Shown here one piece after another: positions 51,960 through 61,168 of a stretch of DNA of 64,000 bases. The translations under genes and the position numbers were made by a program. The notes below the pieces were generated by a model that saw only the letters and a program-made list of their open reading frames with translations, searched no databases and had not been told where the DNA came from. The stretch lies in contig JANSXA010000007.1 in the NCBI GenBank assembly GCA_024743175.1, positions 186,001-250,000 of the forward strand. Direction: 5' to 3'. Within the stretch, counting starts at the first letter, position 1. Every line of letters starts with the position of its first letter. Origin of the DNA: Pseudomonadaceae bacterium (GTDB lineage: Bacteria > Pseudomonadota > Gammaproteobacteria > Pseudomonadales > Azotimanducaceae).

Positions 51960-52979
51960 ATGAACACCAACAGACAATGGCTGTTAGCAAAGCGACCCCA
52001 TGGCCTGGTCGGAGAAGAAAACTTCAGCTATGAAGAAAATCCTATCCCCGAGCCGGGTGACGGTGAAGTGCTGGTGCGCAACCTATACCTGTCGTTTGAC
52101 CCTACACAGCGTGGCTGGATGGAAGACCGGGAAAGCTATCTACCACCTGTGGCTCTGGGTGAGCCGATGCGCGCCGGATCAGTTGGCCAGGTAGTGGCAT
52201 CGAATCATGCAGATTTTGAAACAGGCGATCTTGTGCAGACTACTGGTGGCTGGCAGGACTTTGTGGTCGTCAGCCCCGCAACCTCAGTTATGGGGTTAAC
52301 AAAAATCCCAGCGGGTATCTCCCCGGAAATGATGATGTCAGTGCTGGGTGTCACAGGTCTGACCGCCTACTGGGGATTGCTTGACCTGGGCATGCCCAAG
52401 GCGGGTGAAACAGTGCTTGTTTCCGGCGCCGCCGGGGCGACCGGCTCGATTGCCGGTCAGATCGCAAAAATCAAAGGCGCACGGGTTGTAGGTATTGCAG
52501 GTGGCGCGCAGAAATGCGCATGGCTGAAAGACGAACTCGGCTTTGACGATGTCATTGATTACAAAAACGAAGACGTAGCACAACGTATCGCAGCAACCTG
52601 TCCTGACAAAGTGGATGTGTTTTTTGACAATGTTGGCGGCGACATCCTGCAGGCAGCTCTGGACAACATCAACATGCACGCCCGGGTTGTCTTGTGTGGC
52701 GGGATCTCCGGTTACAACGCCACCGAACCCGTTCCTGGTCCAAATAATCTGATGAACCTGGTCATCATGCGCGCACGCATGGAAGGATTTATTGTCATCG
52801 ACTACATGAACCGTAGCGGTGAAGCGATTGCTGATCTTCTGAAATGGATTGAGGCAGGCGATCTGAAGTTTCAGGTTGATGTGCAGGAAGGCTTCGAAAA
52901 CATCCCCACTACGCTGCAAAGACTCTTCACCGGTCAGAACCTGGGTAAACAGCTACTCAAGATTGCTGACCCCAGCTAG
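51960..52979 (+). CDS. NADP-dependent MDR oxidoreductase (prostaglandin reductase/CurA-like)
   Basis: A 339-residue zinc-free medium-chain reductase. It opens NRQWLLAKRPHG and has FDPTQRGWM, the nucleotide motif GAAGATGSIAGQIAKIKGARVVGIAGG and DNVGG. These features are those of the CurA/LTB4 12-hydroxydehydrogenase group, which reduces alkenal or alkenone double bonds with NADPH. An ATG follows a GGAG and A-run. Divergent from the CYP153-like gene by 112 bp; a hairpin follows the stop. Confidence 0.92.
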   Translation: MNTNRQWLLAKRPHGLVGEENFSYEENPIPEPGDGEVLVRNLYLSFDPTQRGWMEDRESYLPPVALGEPMRAGSVGQVVASNHADFETGDLVQTTGGWQDFVVVSPATSVMGLTKIPAGISPEMMMSVLGVTGLTAYWGLLDLGMPKAGETVLVSGAAGATGSIAGQIAKIKGARVVGIAGGAQKCAWLKDELGFDDVIDYKNEDVAQRIAATCPDKVDVFFDNVGGDILQAALDNINMHARVVLCGGISGYNATEPVPGPNNLMNLVIMRARMEGFIVIDYMNRSGEAIADLLKWIEAGDLKFQVDVQEGFENIPTTLQRLFTGQNLGKQLLKIADPS

Positions 52980-52999
52980 CGCACTGAGGTCGTCACCTG

Positions 53000-53028
53000 C
53001 TGCAGAACCGTGTACGGCGGTTCTGCAG
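53000..53028 (+). terminator. hairpin after the MDR gene
   Basis: An 11-bp perfect stem (CTGCAGAACCG / CGGTTCTGCAG) with a 7-nt loop lies 20 bp after the MDR stop. It is not followed by a strong T-run, though TTTT appears 22 bp later. A terminator or transcript-stabilising role is probable. The next gene starts at 53071. Confidence 0.55.
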
Positions 53029-53070
53029 ACATGGTAAGTTAGTAGACGTTTTAGCTATTGGACACGTTGC

Positions 53071-54792
53071 GTGTCGATACTCGAATACACCGGGCTGGGC
53101 CTGATTCTGTTGGCACCCGTTAGCGTTTTCATTCTGACACCACTGCTGCCGCTTGGCATCCGCTATTGGCTTTGGGGATGGGCTCTGGTAATGGTCACCG
53201 GGCCTCTACAGATAGCGGCACTGAAGTATCCCGAGCTTGTTTTCGTTGCGCAGGGTATTGGTGTATTTTTCCCTATGTGTCTGCTCGCTGGCAGCTTCGG
53301 TTTTGTAGATCGACCTGTACCCAAGTGGGTTTTTTATCTGGCGGGTGCCGCATTTGCACTTCGCGCCGGTTTGGCCAGTGCAGACCTGGTCATGGCTGCG
53401 CGCATCGCGGCCTTACCGTTAGAAGTGATTGCCTATCTGATGGCTGCCTGGGTGTTGAACGAGTCACCTGCCGGGCGCCAACGAGCGCATATTTTTCTGG
53501 CGATCACTCTGGCCTCCATGGCGGCTGTCGAGGTCTGGGATACACTGACAAATGACCCGACACGCAGTTCTCTTAGCTCTGGATTGCCCTGGGTTATCGC
53601 GTTTGTAGTGACTGGAGCAGTACAGATCTGGGCTTGGCTGGACAAATCCATGCGCGAGCGTAGTGCCTCGCTGCGCTCCGCCAACGAACGGTTCGATGCG
53701 CTGGTGAATCGCGCAGAGGACATTATTGTGGAAGTGAACAGCAGCGCAGAATTTGTTTATGTCAGTCCAAACTGCCAGAAAGTCCTGGGTATCTCCACAA
53801 AAGAGATGATCGGGAAACGAATAGACGATTTCATGGCTCAGTTATCCACAGAGCATCAGGGAGAACATTTCGAATTTGAAGATCCCGGATCACTGAGTAA
53901 AATCGTTGAAGCTGGACCCTTTGGCGAGTTGTACAAGGTGCGTCACCCGGACGGTTCACCACGATTTCTGGAAATCACCGCGTCTCATTATTTCAACAGC
54001 CAGGGTGAAATCCGTGCCGTGGGTGTCGTGCGTGACATAACGCGCAGAGTGAAAGATGAACAGAGTAATCTTTCGCGCCAGAAGCTGGAGAGCCTCGGCA
54101 CAATGTCCGCTGGCATCGCCCACGACTTCAGAAACCTGCTGACGACGATTCGCGGCTCCACGGAGTTGTTGCAACTTGACCTCCATCAGAGCGAAGCGGC
54201 ACAAGCAGATGTCCATATTGCCAACATCTTAAGCGCATCTGATCAAGCCGCGGGGTTGACTGACCAACTGTTAACTTATGCGGGGAAAACGCCTCTGGTG
54301 ATGAGCGAGATCAGCCTCAAAGACCTGATTACAGACTCGGTACCCCTACTCAAGACTGTTATTGCTGATCGAGCTCATTTGTATACCAACCTCGAAAACG
54401 GGATTCCGCCTATTCAGGGTAACCGGGTTGCGCTGCAGCAGGTGCTCATCAATCTGATTACCAACGCAGCTGAAGCGTTGCCTGAGCAGGACGGAAAAAT
54501 ATGGATCAGTCTTGTCACCGATCTGAGCGAAACCGGGCAGACTTCAGTGGCTATGAAAGTCACAGATAACGGTCGAGGCATGGAAGAGTCCATTAAAACC
54601 CATATTTTTGAACCGTTTTATTCCACCAAATTTGCTGGCCGAGGATTAGGTTTAGCGGCCATTCAAGGTCTCGTCACTGCTCACAATGGACAGATAACCG
54701 TTGATTCATTTCCGGGTCAGGGAGCGACCTTTACCCTTACCTTTCCAGGCACCGCGCAAAACGAGACTGCAAATCAGGGGTTTGGCGGATGA
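53071..54792 (+). CDS. PAS domain sensor histidine kinase with N-terminal membrane domain
   Basis: A 573-residue sensor kinase. Residues 1-185 have about six hydrophobic segments, a membrane sensor of no family I can name. A PAS domain covers about 205-330 (DIIVEVNSSAEFVYVSPNCQKVLGIS). The H-box is GIAHDFRNLLTTI; the ATPase part has NLITNAAEAL, DNGRGM, FEPFYSTK and GLGLAAIQGLV. No receiver domain is attached and no response regulator gene is next to it, so it is an orphan kinase. The start is a GTG at 53071. Its stop overlaps the convergent NTF2-like gene by 19 bp. Confidence 0.9.
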   Translation: MSILEYTGLGLILLAPVSVFILTPLLPLGIRYWLWGWALVMVTGPLQIAALKYPELVFVAQGIGVFFPMCLLAGSFGFVDRPVPKWVFYLAGAAFALRAGLASADLVMAARIAALPLEVIAYLMAAWVLNESPAGRQRAHIFLAITLASMAAVEVWDTLTNDPTRSSLSSGLPWVIAFVVTGAVQIWAWLDKSMRERSASLRSANERFDALVNRAEDIIVEVNSSAEFVYVSPNCQKVLGISTKEMIGKRIDDFMAQLSTEHQGEHFEFEDPGSLSKIVEAGPFGELYKVRHPDGSPRFLEITASHYFNSQGEIRAVGVVRDITRRVKDEQSNLSRQKLESLGTMSAGIAHDFRNLLTTIRGSTELLQLDLHQSEAAQADVHIANILSASDQAAGLTDQLLTYAGKTPLVMSEISLKDLITDSVPLLKTVIADRAHLYTNLENGIPPIQGNRVALQQVLINLITNAAEALPEQDGKIWISLVTDLSETGQTSVAMKVTDNGRGMEESIKTHIFEPFYSTKFAGRGLGLAAIQGLVTAHNGQITVDSFPGQGATFTLTFPGTAQNETANQGFGG

Positions 54793-55154
54793 GCACAAAA
54801 ACCCGCCTGATGCATCACCAGGCATAGACGATCCTGTTCCGTGGCAAAAACGTTTGTGGCCACCATCACATTGCTGCCAGCCTGTTCGTAACAGATTACC
54901 GCGGCAGTATCGTCACTCATTGCTATGGTCTGAGCCCCATAAAAACTTACCTGACCCTGCTGCGGGTTACTGAGAATATCACTCCAGCTGTCCAGCACAT
55001 CCCGCCGGCCGATCAGGGCCGACCAGCCCGGATGCAGACAGATGACCTGCCGCTCCTTCGACCAGATGTGCGACATGGCTTCGAAGTCTTTACTTTCGAA
55101 GGCGAGATAGAAAGCCTCGTTGGCAAAAGTGACTTCATCGAGGTTAATAGACAT
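54774..55154 (-). CDS. NTF2/SnoaL-like protein
   Basis: A 126-residue small protein with an NTF2-like cone fold: FANEAFYLAFESKDFEAMSHIWS, CLHPGWSALIGRRDVLDSW and FATEQDRLCLVMHQAG are typical of the SnoaL_3/calcium-kinase-association type. It is probably cytoplasmic and of unknown function. It is divergent from selO with 67 bp between. Confidence 0.88.
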   Translation of the reverse strand: MSINLDEVTFANEAFYLAFESKDFEAMSHIWSKERQVICLHPGWSALIGRRDVLDSWSDILSNPQQGQVSFYGAQTIAMSDDTAAVICYEQAGSNVMVATNVFATEQDRLCLVMHQAGFCAHPPNP

Positions 55155-55221
55155 ATTTTGAACTGCGCAACTTTGAGGAATTAGTTTTTATTCGCAGCAG
55201 CCTCTCAGGTAACCTTGTCCC

Positions 55222-56781
55222 ATGCAAACCCTGAACTTTGACAATCAGTTTACTCAAACACTGCCTGGCGATCCGCTTGAAGACAATATGAGGCGCCAGC
55301 TGCACAACGCCATATGGGCAAAGGTCTCGCCAACTCAAGTCTGCGCGCCGTATCTGGTCGCGCATTCAGAAGAAGCTGCTGCTCTGGTGGGATTAACCAC
55401 TGAAGATTGCCTCAGCAGCAGCTTTTTACAAGTGTTTTCAGGCAATGAGACCCTGGACGGTATGGTTCCCCATGCCACCTGTTATGGCGGCCACCAGTTT
55501 GGCAACTGGGCCGGACAACTCGGTGACGGTCGCGCGATCAACCTGGGCGAGGTTACGCACAATAACCAGCACTGGATGCTACAACTCAAAGGCGCAGGAC
55601 CCACACCTTTCTCGCGCACCGCTGACGGCCTGGCCGTCATGCGTTCTTCAGTACGCGAATTTCTATGCAGCGAAGCGATGTTTCATCTTGGCGTGCCTAC
55701 GACACGCGCGCTGAGCCTGATCGGCAGCGGTGAAGATGTGTTGCGTGACATGTTGTATGACGGCCATCCGGAACATGAACCCGGCGCGGTGGTTTGTCGA
55801 ATGAGCCCTTCGTTTGTGCGTTTCGGACATTTCCAGATCCTTACAGCGCGCAATGAAACCGAGCTGCTGCGTCAGTTCACTGACTACCTCATCAGCCGTG
55901 ATTTCCCGCATCTTGCCAGACTGCACGATGATCCACGTGAACGATACATTGCCTGGTTCAATGAGGTCTGTGAGCGCACCGCTAAGCTCATGGTGCACTG
56001 GATGCGGGTAGGGTTTGTTCACGGCGTGATGAATACAGATAACATGTCTATTCTCGGTGAGACTATAGACTACGGCCCCTACGGCTGGCTTGAAGACTTT
56101 GATCCGCACTGGACGCCAAACACAACCGACGCAGCAAACCGTCGCTATCGATACGACCAGCAACCTGCCATCGGCCAGTGGAACCTGATGCAGCTTGCCA
56201 ACGCCATCCTGCCCCTCATCGAAGACACCAAACCCCTCGAAGCGGCCCTTTCCAGCTACGCAACAAATTATGAGACACAGTGGCAACAGATGATCGCCAC
56301 AAAACTGGGCCTCAAACACTACGATGCGGATCTGAGCAACGGCCTGTTCTCCATGCTCACGGAAGTTGAAACAGATATGACGCTGTTTTTCAGAGCGTTG
56401 GCGGAATTTGATCCATCACAGCCCGAAGCAACAGAATGTTTTGATGCCATCTACTACCAGCCCGCTCAGCTGAACGAGACGTTTGTCACGAGCCGTGGGC
56501 AATGGCTCAGACAATATGCGCAAGCCGTTTCTCAACAGGACATCGGTGCAGAGCGTAGAACCAGCATGAACGCTGTAAATCCGAAGTTTGTCCTGCGCAA
56601 CTATCTGGCACAGCTGGCGATCGATGACGCGGAAAAAGGCGACTACAACCACGTTAACAAACTACTCGACGTATTGCGCAAACCTTACGACGACCAGCCC
56701 GAGAACGAGTTTTATGCCGCTAAACGTCCAGAATGGGCAAGGACTCGAGTGGGCTGCTCCATGCTATCCTGCAGTTCCTGA
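55222..56781 (+). CDS. selO: protein adenylyltransferase SelO (YdiU)
   Basis: A 519-residue SelO pseudokinase that transfers AMP to Ser/Thr/Tyr of client proteins in relation to redox stress. The core motifs are present: GQLGDGRAINLGEV, LQLKGAGPTPFSRTADG, RSSVREFL, HGVMNTDNMSILGETIDYGPYGWLEDFDP. The C-terminus ends in a Cys-Ser-Ser, matching the redox cysteine that is selenocysteine in animal homologues. Here it is encoded by TGC, so it is not a selenoprotein. Length is slightly above that of E. coli YdiU. Confidence 0.96.
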   Translation: MQTLNFDNQFTQTLPGDPLEDNMRRQLHNAIWAKVSPTQVCAPYLVAHSEEAAALVGLTTEDCLSSSFLQVFSGNETLDGMVPHATCYGGHQFGNWAGQLGDGRAINLGEVTHNNQHWMLQLKGAGPTPFSRTADGLAVMRSSVREFLCSEAMFHLGVPTTRALSLIGSGEDVLRDMLYDGHPEHEPGAVVCRMSPSFVRFGHFQILTARNETELLRQFTDYLISRDFPHLARLHDDPRERYIAWFNEVCERTAKLMVHWMRVGFVHGVMNTDNMSILGETIDYGPYGWLEDFDPHWTPNTTDAANRRYRYDQQPAIGQWNLMQLANAILPLIEDTKPLEAALSSYATNYETQWQQMIATKLGLKHYDADLSNGLFSMLTEVETDMTLFFRALAEFDPSQPEATECFDAIYYQPAQLNETFVTSRGQWLRQYAQAVSQQDIGAERRTSMNAVNPKFVLRNYLAQLAIDDAEKGDYNHVNKLLDVLRKPYDDQPENEFYAAKRPEWARTRVGCSMLSCSS

Positions 56782-56793
56782 GATCGAATAGCG

Positions 56794-57969
56794 TCAGCGC
56801 GTTACAAAGCGCTCTATTCGATCCATCGCTTCTGCCAGCATGTTCTCTTTGTGTGTCAGGCTGAGGCGCACAAAATCACTGGCTACCTCACCAAAACCTT
56901 CACCCGGAATAACGGATACGCCTTGCGCTGCCAATAGATCCTGTGCAAAAACACGGCCGCTGTTGCTGATTCGTCTGACATCCATCATGACAAACATCCC
57001 GGCCTTGGGTCGCACGTAAGACAGCTGAGGTATGTCATCCAGGCGCTGTAATACATAGTCGCGACGACGCAGATAAGCTTCGCGCATGTCATCAACATGG
57101 GGACCGTTGTGTACCAGCGCAAAAGCAGCAGCATCCTGAATGAACTGACTGCAGCCAAAAAAAGCCGAGCCGGCATAAGCGGTGATCGCCCGCGTAAGGC
57201 TGGCGGGACTGGCTACCCAGCCAATGCGCCAACCCGTCATGGCATGCGACTTTGACAGGCCATCGACAACAATCACATTATCCAGATCTTCGGCTGCCTT
57301 CAGCAATGACACGTGCGGTTCGTCAAACGTGAACAGCGAATACACTTCATCGCAGAGCAACCAGACGCCTCGCGCCAGCAGCGCTGTGGCAAGCTCAGCC
57401 AGCGTTTCCCGGGGCACGATATTGCCAAACGGATTACCCGGCGTATTGATCAACACCACTTTTGTACGCGGATTGACCTGGGCCAGGATGGCGTCAACAT
57501 CCAAGGTGCAATCATGCGCCAAGTCCAACGCTACACTTCGCGAGGCCAGCCCAAGCGCACTCAACATAGGCCGATAGCCGATGTACATGGGTTCAGGTAT
57601 CACTACCTCGTCACCAGGATTGCAGACGCACGCCAGACTCGCGTAAATGGCTGCGGTAGCACCGGGCAGCACGACAAAATTATCCGGGGTAAATGTCCTG
57701 CCGGTGCCCTGGGTTTCCAGGTCAGATATCGCCTGACGCAGCTCAAGTTCGCCTTCCGCCGGTGAATAGTGCGTGCGCCCCTGCCTGATTCTGCGGACCA
57801 GGGTTTCTATGATCTCTTCAGGTGTATCAAAATCCGGATCACCCACACTCATCAGCACAATGTCTTCGCCGCGGGCCGTGCGCGCTAATGCGTCGTAGTG
57901 AATCTGCCAGACATCGTCGCTGGGGCCCAGCAGACGCTTACACATGTCACTGAGGGGTAAACTGTTCAA
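56794..57969 (-). CDS. aruH: PLP-dependent aminotransferase, AruH-like (arginine:pyruvate transaminase)
   Basis: A 391-residue class I/II fold-type I aminotransferase. The pyridoxal Lys is in SLSKSHAMTGWRIGWV-like text (GLSKSHAMTGWR), with VGDPDFDTP, NTPGNPFG and DEVYS. The segments IHYDALARTARGEDIVLMSVGDPDFDTP and DDMREAYLRRRDYVLQ recall P. aeruginosa AruH, the arginine-pyruvate transaminase. It overlaps the ThDP enzyme gene by 4 bp, as aruH and aruI pair in the arginine transaminase pathway. The identification rests on recall of the family, so another amino acid substrate remains possible. Confidence 0.72.
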   Translation of the reverse strand: MNSLPLSDMCKRLLGPSDDVWQIHYDALARTARGEDIVLMSVGDPDFDTPEEIIETLVRRIRQGRTHYSPAEGELELRQAISDLETQGTGRTFTPDNFVVLPGATAAIYASLACVCNPGDEVVIPEPMYIGYRPMLSALGLASRSVALDLAHDCTLDVDAILAQVNPRTKVVLINTPGNPFGNIVPRETLAELATALLARGVWLLCDEVYSLFTFDEPHVSLLKAAEDLDNVIVVDGLSKSHAMTGWRIGWVASPASLTRAITAYAGSAFFGCSQFIQDAAAFALVHNGPHVDDMREAYLRRRDYVLQRLDDIPQLSYVRPKAGMFVMMDVRRISNSGRVFAQDLLAAQGVSVIPGEGFGEVASDFVRLSLTHKENMLAEAMDRIERFVTR

Positions 57970-59555
57970 TACCAGGCTCCTGAAGGTTGCTGCACAAACC
58001 TGCTTTCATCCATCACAATGACCACCGGACCGGATACAGGTTCGCGCAGCGCCTGCGCCAATTCATCCAGGTTAACCGGTGCGAAAACTGCTGCGCCGAA
58101 ACCAATTGCGATCTGCTGAAAGTCTGGTGCTTTGTACTGGGTGCTGGATGCATCTATACCACTGGCCGCCATGCTGTTGGCAATTTCCTGATAGCCGCTG
58201 TTATTCCAGACAATAATTTTCACCGGCACTTTTTCCTGCACGGCAACGGCGAGTTCACCAAGGGTGAATAACAGGCCACCGTCGCCGATCAGAGCGACAA
58301 CAGGCGCATTCGGTTGTGCAATTTGAGCACCTATCGCCGCGGGTAACGCATAGCCCAGCGTGCCGTAGCCGGATGCGCTGTGAAAATATCTTGCAGGATA
58401 GGGCCGTTCCCACATCCACGTCGCGTAATAGGTCGGCCGGGTTGAATCTCCTACCACCACAGCCTCGGGCAAGACGGCATCGATGACGTCAAAAAAGGCT
58501 GCAAAATCAGCGTGCATGTGTGGGTAGCGAGCGTTCCTGTGCCGCTCTGATACAACGTCACACCAGGCGCTTCGGGGTTCGACAGGTAAAGCCTCAAGCA
58601 ACCGTGACAGTACCTGCGCGGCGTCTCCAACCAGGCCAACGGTAGGTGAGACATTCAGGTTCAACTGCTGTGCATCAATATCGATACGCAACAACGGCTG
58701 CGTCCACGCGATATCGCCCAGCATCAACAGATCATAATCTGTTTCACCCAGTTCCGTGCCGACAGCAATCAATACATCCGCCGTCGCGAGCAAATCACGC
58801 ACGCCGGGTAAAGAGGGTGATCCGCCCACCCACAATGGGTGGTTTGCAGGCAGCAATCCTTTTGCATTGACTGTGTTTACCACCGGTGCACCGAGCCATT
58901 CCGCCAGTTGTTGCACCTGTGGACCTGCCAGTCGACTTCCACCCCCCACCAGAATCAATGGACAAGCTGCTTCATCCAGCAAGCCCAACGCCGATGCCAG
59001 GTCAGGTTCGACTGCACTGAGATGAGGCACAGTCTCAGGCCCCTGCGGTACCTCGACGGTCTGTTGCCACCAGGACAATGGAATCTGCAGATATCGCGGT
59101 CCCGGACGCGCAGATTTATGCGCAACCAGGCTTTTTTGCAACCAAATAATTGCACTTTGAGGATCCTGGGGCTGCACAGCCTCGACGCTGACGCCAGACG
59201 CAATACTGAGCTGGTCCGGTAGCTCATGTAAGCGCCCCTCACGGGTGGGCTGGTCGCCCACAGTAGCAATCACCAGCAGCGGAACGCTGTCAGCCAACGC
59301 CTGCCCCATCGGGGTAGTTATGTTGGTTAATCCGGGTCCGGTGACAACAAAACAGACGCCTGGGACATCACGCACCCGCGCATAGCCGTCCGCCATGAAG
59401 CCTGCACCCTGCTCATGGCGCGCGGTAACATGTTTTATCGAAGAATCAGGAAGGTAGCGATACAGCTCGATGTTATGGTTGCCGGGCACACCGAACACAG
59501 TGTCAACGCCAGCATGTTGCAACACATCGAGGATAGCTTCAGCCAATCGCGGCAT
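57966..59555 (-). CDS. aruI: ThDP-dependent acetolactate synthase-like enzyme, AruI-like (2-ketoarginine decarboxylase)
   Basis: A 529-residue ThDP enzyme. The active-site Glu lies in HVTARHEQGAGFMADGYAR, and the ThDP motif is GDGGLLFTLGELAVAVQ... with NNSGYQEI closing it. The GPGLTNITTPMGQALADS and EGRLHELPDQ segments are like those of AruI, which decarboxylates 2-ketoarginine to 4-guanidinobutyraldehyde. It overlaps an AruH-like aminotransferase by 4 bp. No acetolactate small subunit is adjacent, so valine/isoleucine synthesis is unlikely. No aldehyde dehydrogenase or guanidinobutyrase is in the window. Confidence 0.72.
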   Translation of the reverse strand: MPRLAEAILDVLQHAGVDTVFGVPGNHNIELYRYLPDSSIKHVTARHEQGAGFMADGYARVRDVPGVCFVVTGPGLTNITTPMGQALADSVPLLVIATVGDQPTREGRLHELPDQLSIASGVSVEAVQPQDPQSAIIWLQKSLVAHKSARPGPRYLQIPLSWWQQTVEVPQGPETVPHLSAVEPDLASALGLLDEAACPLILVGGGSRLAGPQVQQLAEWLGAPVVNTVNAKGLLPANHPLWVGGSPSLPGVRDLLATADVLIAVGTELGETDYDLLMLGDIAWTQPLLRIDIDAQQLNLNVSPTVGLVGDAAQVLSRLLEALPVEPRSAWCDVVSERHRNARYPHMHADFAAFFDVIDAVLPEAVVVGDSTRPTYYATWMWERPYPARYFHSASGYGTLGYALPAAIGAQIAQPNAPVVALIGDGGLLFTLGELAVAVQEKVPVKIIVWNNSGYQEIANSMAASGIDASSTQYKAPDFQQIAIGFGAAVFAPVNLDELAQALREPVSGPVVIVMDESRFVQQPSGAWY

Positions 59556-59647
59556 AGATCGAGACCCACGTGAGGCGTCATTTGTCTGTTGCAGGACAGG
59601 ACTAACTGCATAGTTGATTTATCCGGTGCATCCTGACCACAAGAAAA

Positions 59648-59723
59648 TGGTGGGTCGTCTGGGATTCGAACCCAGGACCAACGAGTTAAAAGCCCGGTGC
59701 TCTACCAACTGAGCTAACGACCC
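59648..59723 (-). tRNA. tRNA-Lys (anticodon TTT)
   Basis: A 76-nt cloverleaf reading leftward: acceptor GGGTCGT pairing with ACGACCC, D-arm AGCTCAGTTGGTAGAGC, anticodon loop CTTTTAA (anticodon UUU), variable loop, T-arm GGGTTCGAATCCC, discriminator A and encoded CCA at 59650-59648. It follows queC, the usual place in gammaproteobacteria. Confidence 0.97.
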
Positions 59724-59824
59724 GACGCATTGGGAAAATCAAGGCCGCGCACTTTACATATTTGCAATGAGAAATGGAAGCCAAAAGAACGCTCCCTGCA
59801 GATAAAGGGCTGTTACACCGCGCA

Positions 59825-60502
59825 TCATCTCTGATATCGAGTCGGGTCGACTACCCCGGCGGCGGCAAATCCCTGCTGGCGGATTCGACAGCTGTCACAC
59901 ACCCCGCAGGCGGCGCCTTTTTCGTCAGCCTGGTAGCAGGAGACTGTGGCGGCATAATCAACATCCAGGGCAACACCTGCTGAGATGATCTGCGCCTTGG
60001 TCAAATCTATCAGCGGTGTGTGAATAGTTATTTTCTGTCCTTCCACACCCGCTTTGGTTGCCAGGTTCGCCATCTGTTCAAAAGCCTGGATAAACTGCGG
60101 ACGGCAGTCTGGATATCCGGAATAATCCACCGCGTTGACGCCGATGAAAATGTCATGAGCATCCAGCACTTCAGCCCAAGCCAGTGCCAGCGACAGAAAA
60201 ACTGTGTTGCGTGCGGGTACATAGGTGATAGGAATACCTTCGGGCTCATCTGTCGGCACGGCTATGTCTGCATCAGTCAGCGCAGAGCCACCGAACGCAC
60301 TGAGATCAATATCGAGAATTTTGTGTTGCCGCGCCAGATGCGCAATTTTCTTTGCTGCATTGAGCTCAGACACCGAACGCTGGTTGTAGTTAAACGACAA
60401 CGCGTAGCAGCTGAACCCCTGGGAAGCCGCCATCGCCAGCACTGTCGCTGAATCCAGACCGCCTGATAAAAGCACTACTGCTTTTGTTTCATCTGCACTC
60501 AT
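59825..60502 (-). CDS. queC: 7-cyano-7-deazaguanine synthase QueC
   Basis: A 225-residue QueC of normal length, making preQ0 from 7-carboxy-7-deazaguanine with ATP and ammonia. The PP-loop motif is [12 protein letters not shown] near the N-terminus; zinc ligands are in [22 protein letters not shown] 60502 overlaps the queE stop by 4 bp (ATGA), so the two are coupled. A longer frame to 60523 has no family residues. Confidence 0.96.
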   Translation of the reverse strand: MSADETKAVVLLSGGLDSATVLAMAASQGFSCYALSFNYNQRSVSELNAAKKIAHLARQHKILDIDLSAFGGSALTDADIAVPTDEPEGIPITYVPARNTVFLSLALAWAEVLDAHDIFIGVNAVDYSGYPDCRPQFIQAFEQMANLATKAGVEGQKITIHTPLIDLTKAQIISAGVALDVDYAATVSCYQADEKGAACGVCDSCRIRQQGFAAAGVVDPTRYQR

Positions 60503-61164
60503 CGTCCGGGCACATCCCCCCACAAGAGTTTGTGCAGCTGCAGTTGCATACGCACTGGTTTTTTATCCTGCACAATCCAGTTGGCAAGCTCGGTCGGGTT
60601 GAGCTGTTCATGACTGGGTGAAAACAACACGTCCGCAACACGGTCATAAAGATCATGCTCGTCACACTTGAGTTTGGCCCACTCATAGTCCTGCCGATCA
60701 CAGATTACAAACTTAACCTGGTCGTGTGCATTCAGCGCTGCGAGGTTTGACCACAAATTGCGGTGCGACTCTGCTGAGGCGGGTGTTTTGAGATCAACAA
60801 CCTTCACCACTCTTGCATCCACTTCATCAACAGCCAGGGCGCCACTGGTTTCCAGCGAGACGCTGAAACCGCGATCGCACAAAGCTGTCATGAGTTGGTG
60901 TGCACCTGGCTGTGCCAGTGGTTCACCACCGGTTACGGTCACATGTTTCACACCGTGGCTGGTGACCTCGTCAATCACATCTTTGATGGCAATGACACGA
61001 CCACCGGAAAATGCATACGCGCTGTCGCAATAGGTACACCGCAGTGGGCACCCTGTGAGCCGGACAAACACGGTAGGTAGACCGACAGTATTCGCCTCGC
61101 CCTGCAGGGAAAGAAAAATTTCGGTGATGCGAAGAGAAGCAACAGCTTCAGCGACCTGGCTCAC
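60499..61164 (-). CDS. queE: 7-carboxy-7-deazaguanine synthase QueE
   Basis: A 221-residue radical SAM enzyme that converts 6-carboxy-tetrahydropterin to 7-carboxy-7-deazaguanine. The cluster motif is CPLRCTYC (Cx3Cx2C) at about residues 38-45, and the SAM site has [13 protein letters not shown]. It sits 4 bp after cpoB and overlaps queC by 4 bp. Both queuosine precursor genes and the tRNA follow the Tol-Pal genes, as in Pseudomonas. Confidence 0.95.
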   Translation of the reverse strand: MSQVAEAVASLRITEIFLSLQGEANTVGLPTVFVRLTGCPLRCTYCDSAYAFSGGRVIAIKDVIDEVTSHGVKHVTVTGGEPLAQPGAHQLMTALCDRGFSVSLETSGALAVDEVDARVVKVVDLKTPASAESHRNLWSNLAALNAHDQVKFVICDRQDYEWAKLKCDEHDLYDRVADVLFSPSHEQLNPTELANWIVQDKKPVRMQLQLHKLLWGDVPGR

Positions 61165-61168
61165 TTGT

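Noticed and set aside
56765-56781. Selenocysteine at the end of SelO
   Set aside because: The terminal Cys-Ser-Ser is encoded TGC AGT TCC TGA; the cysteine codon is TGC, so it is a normal cysteine.
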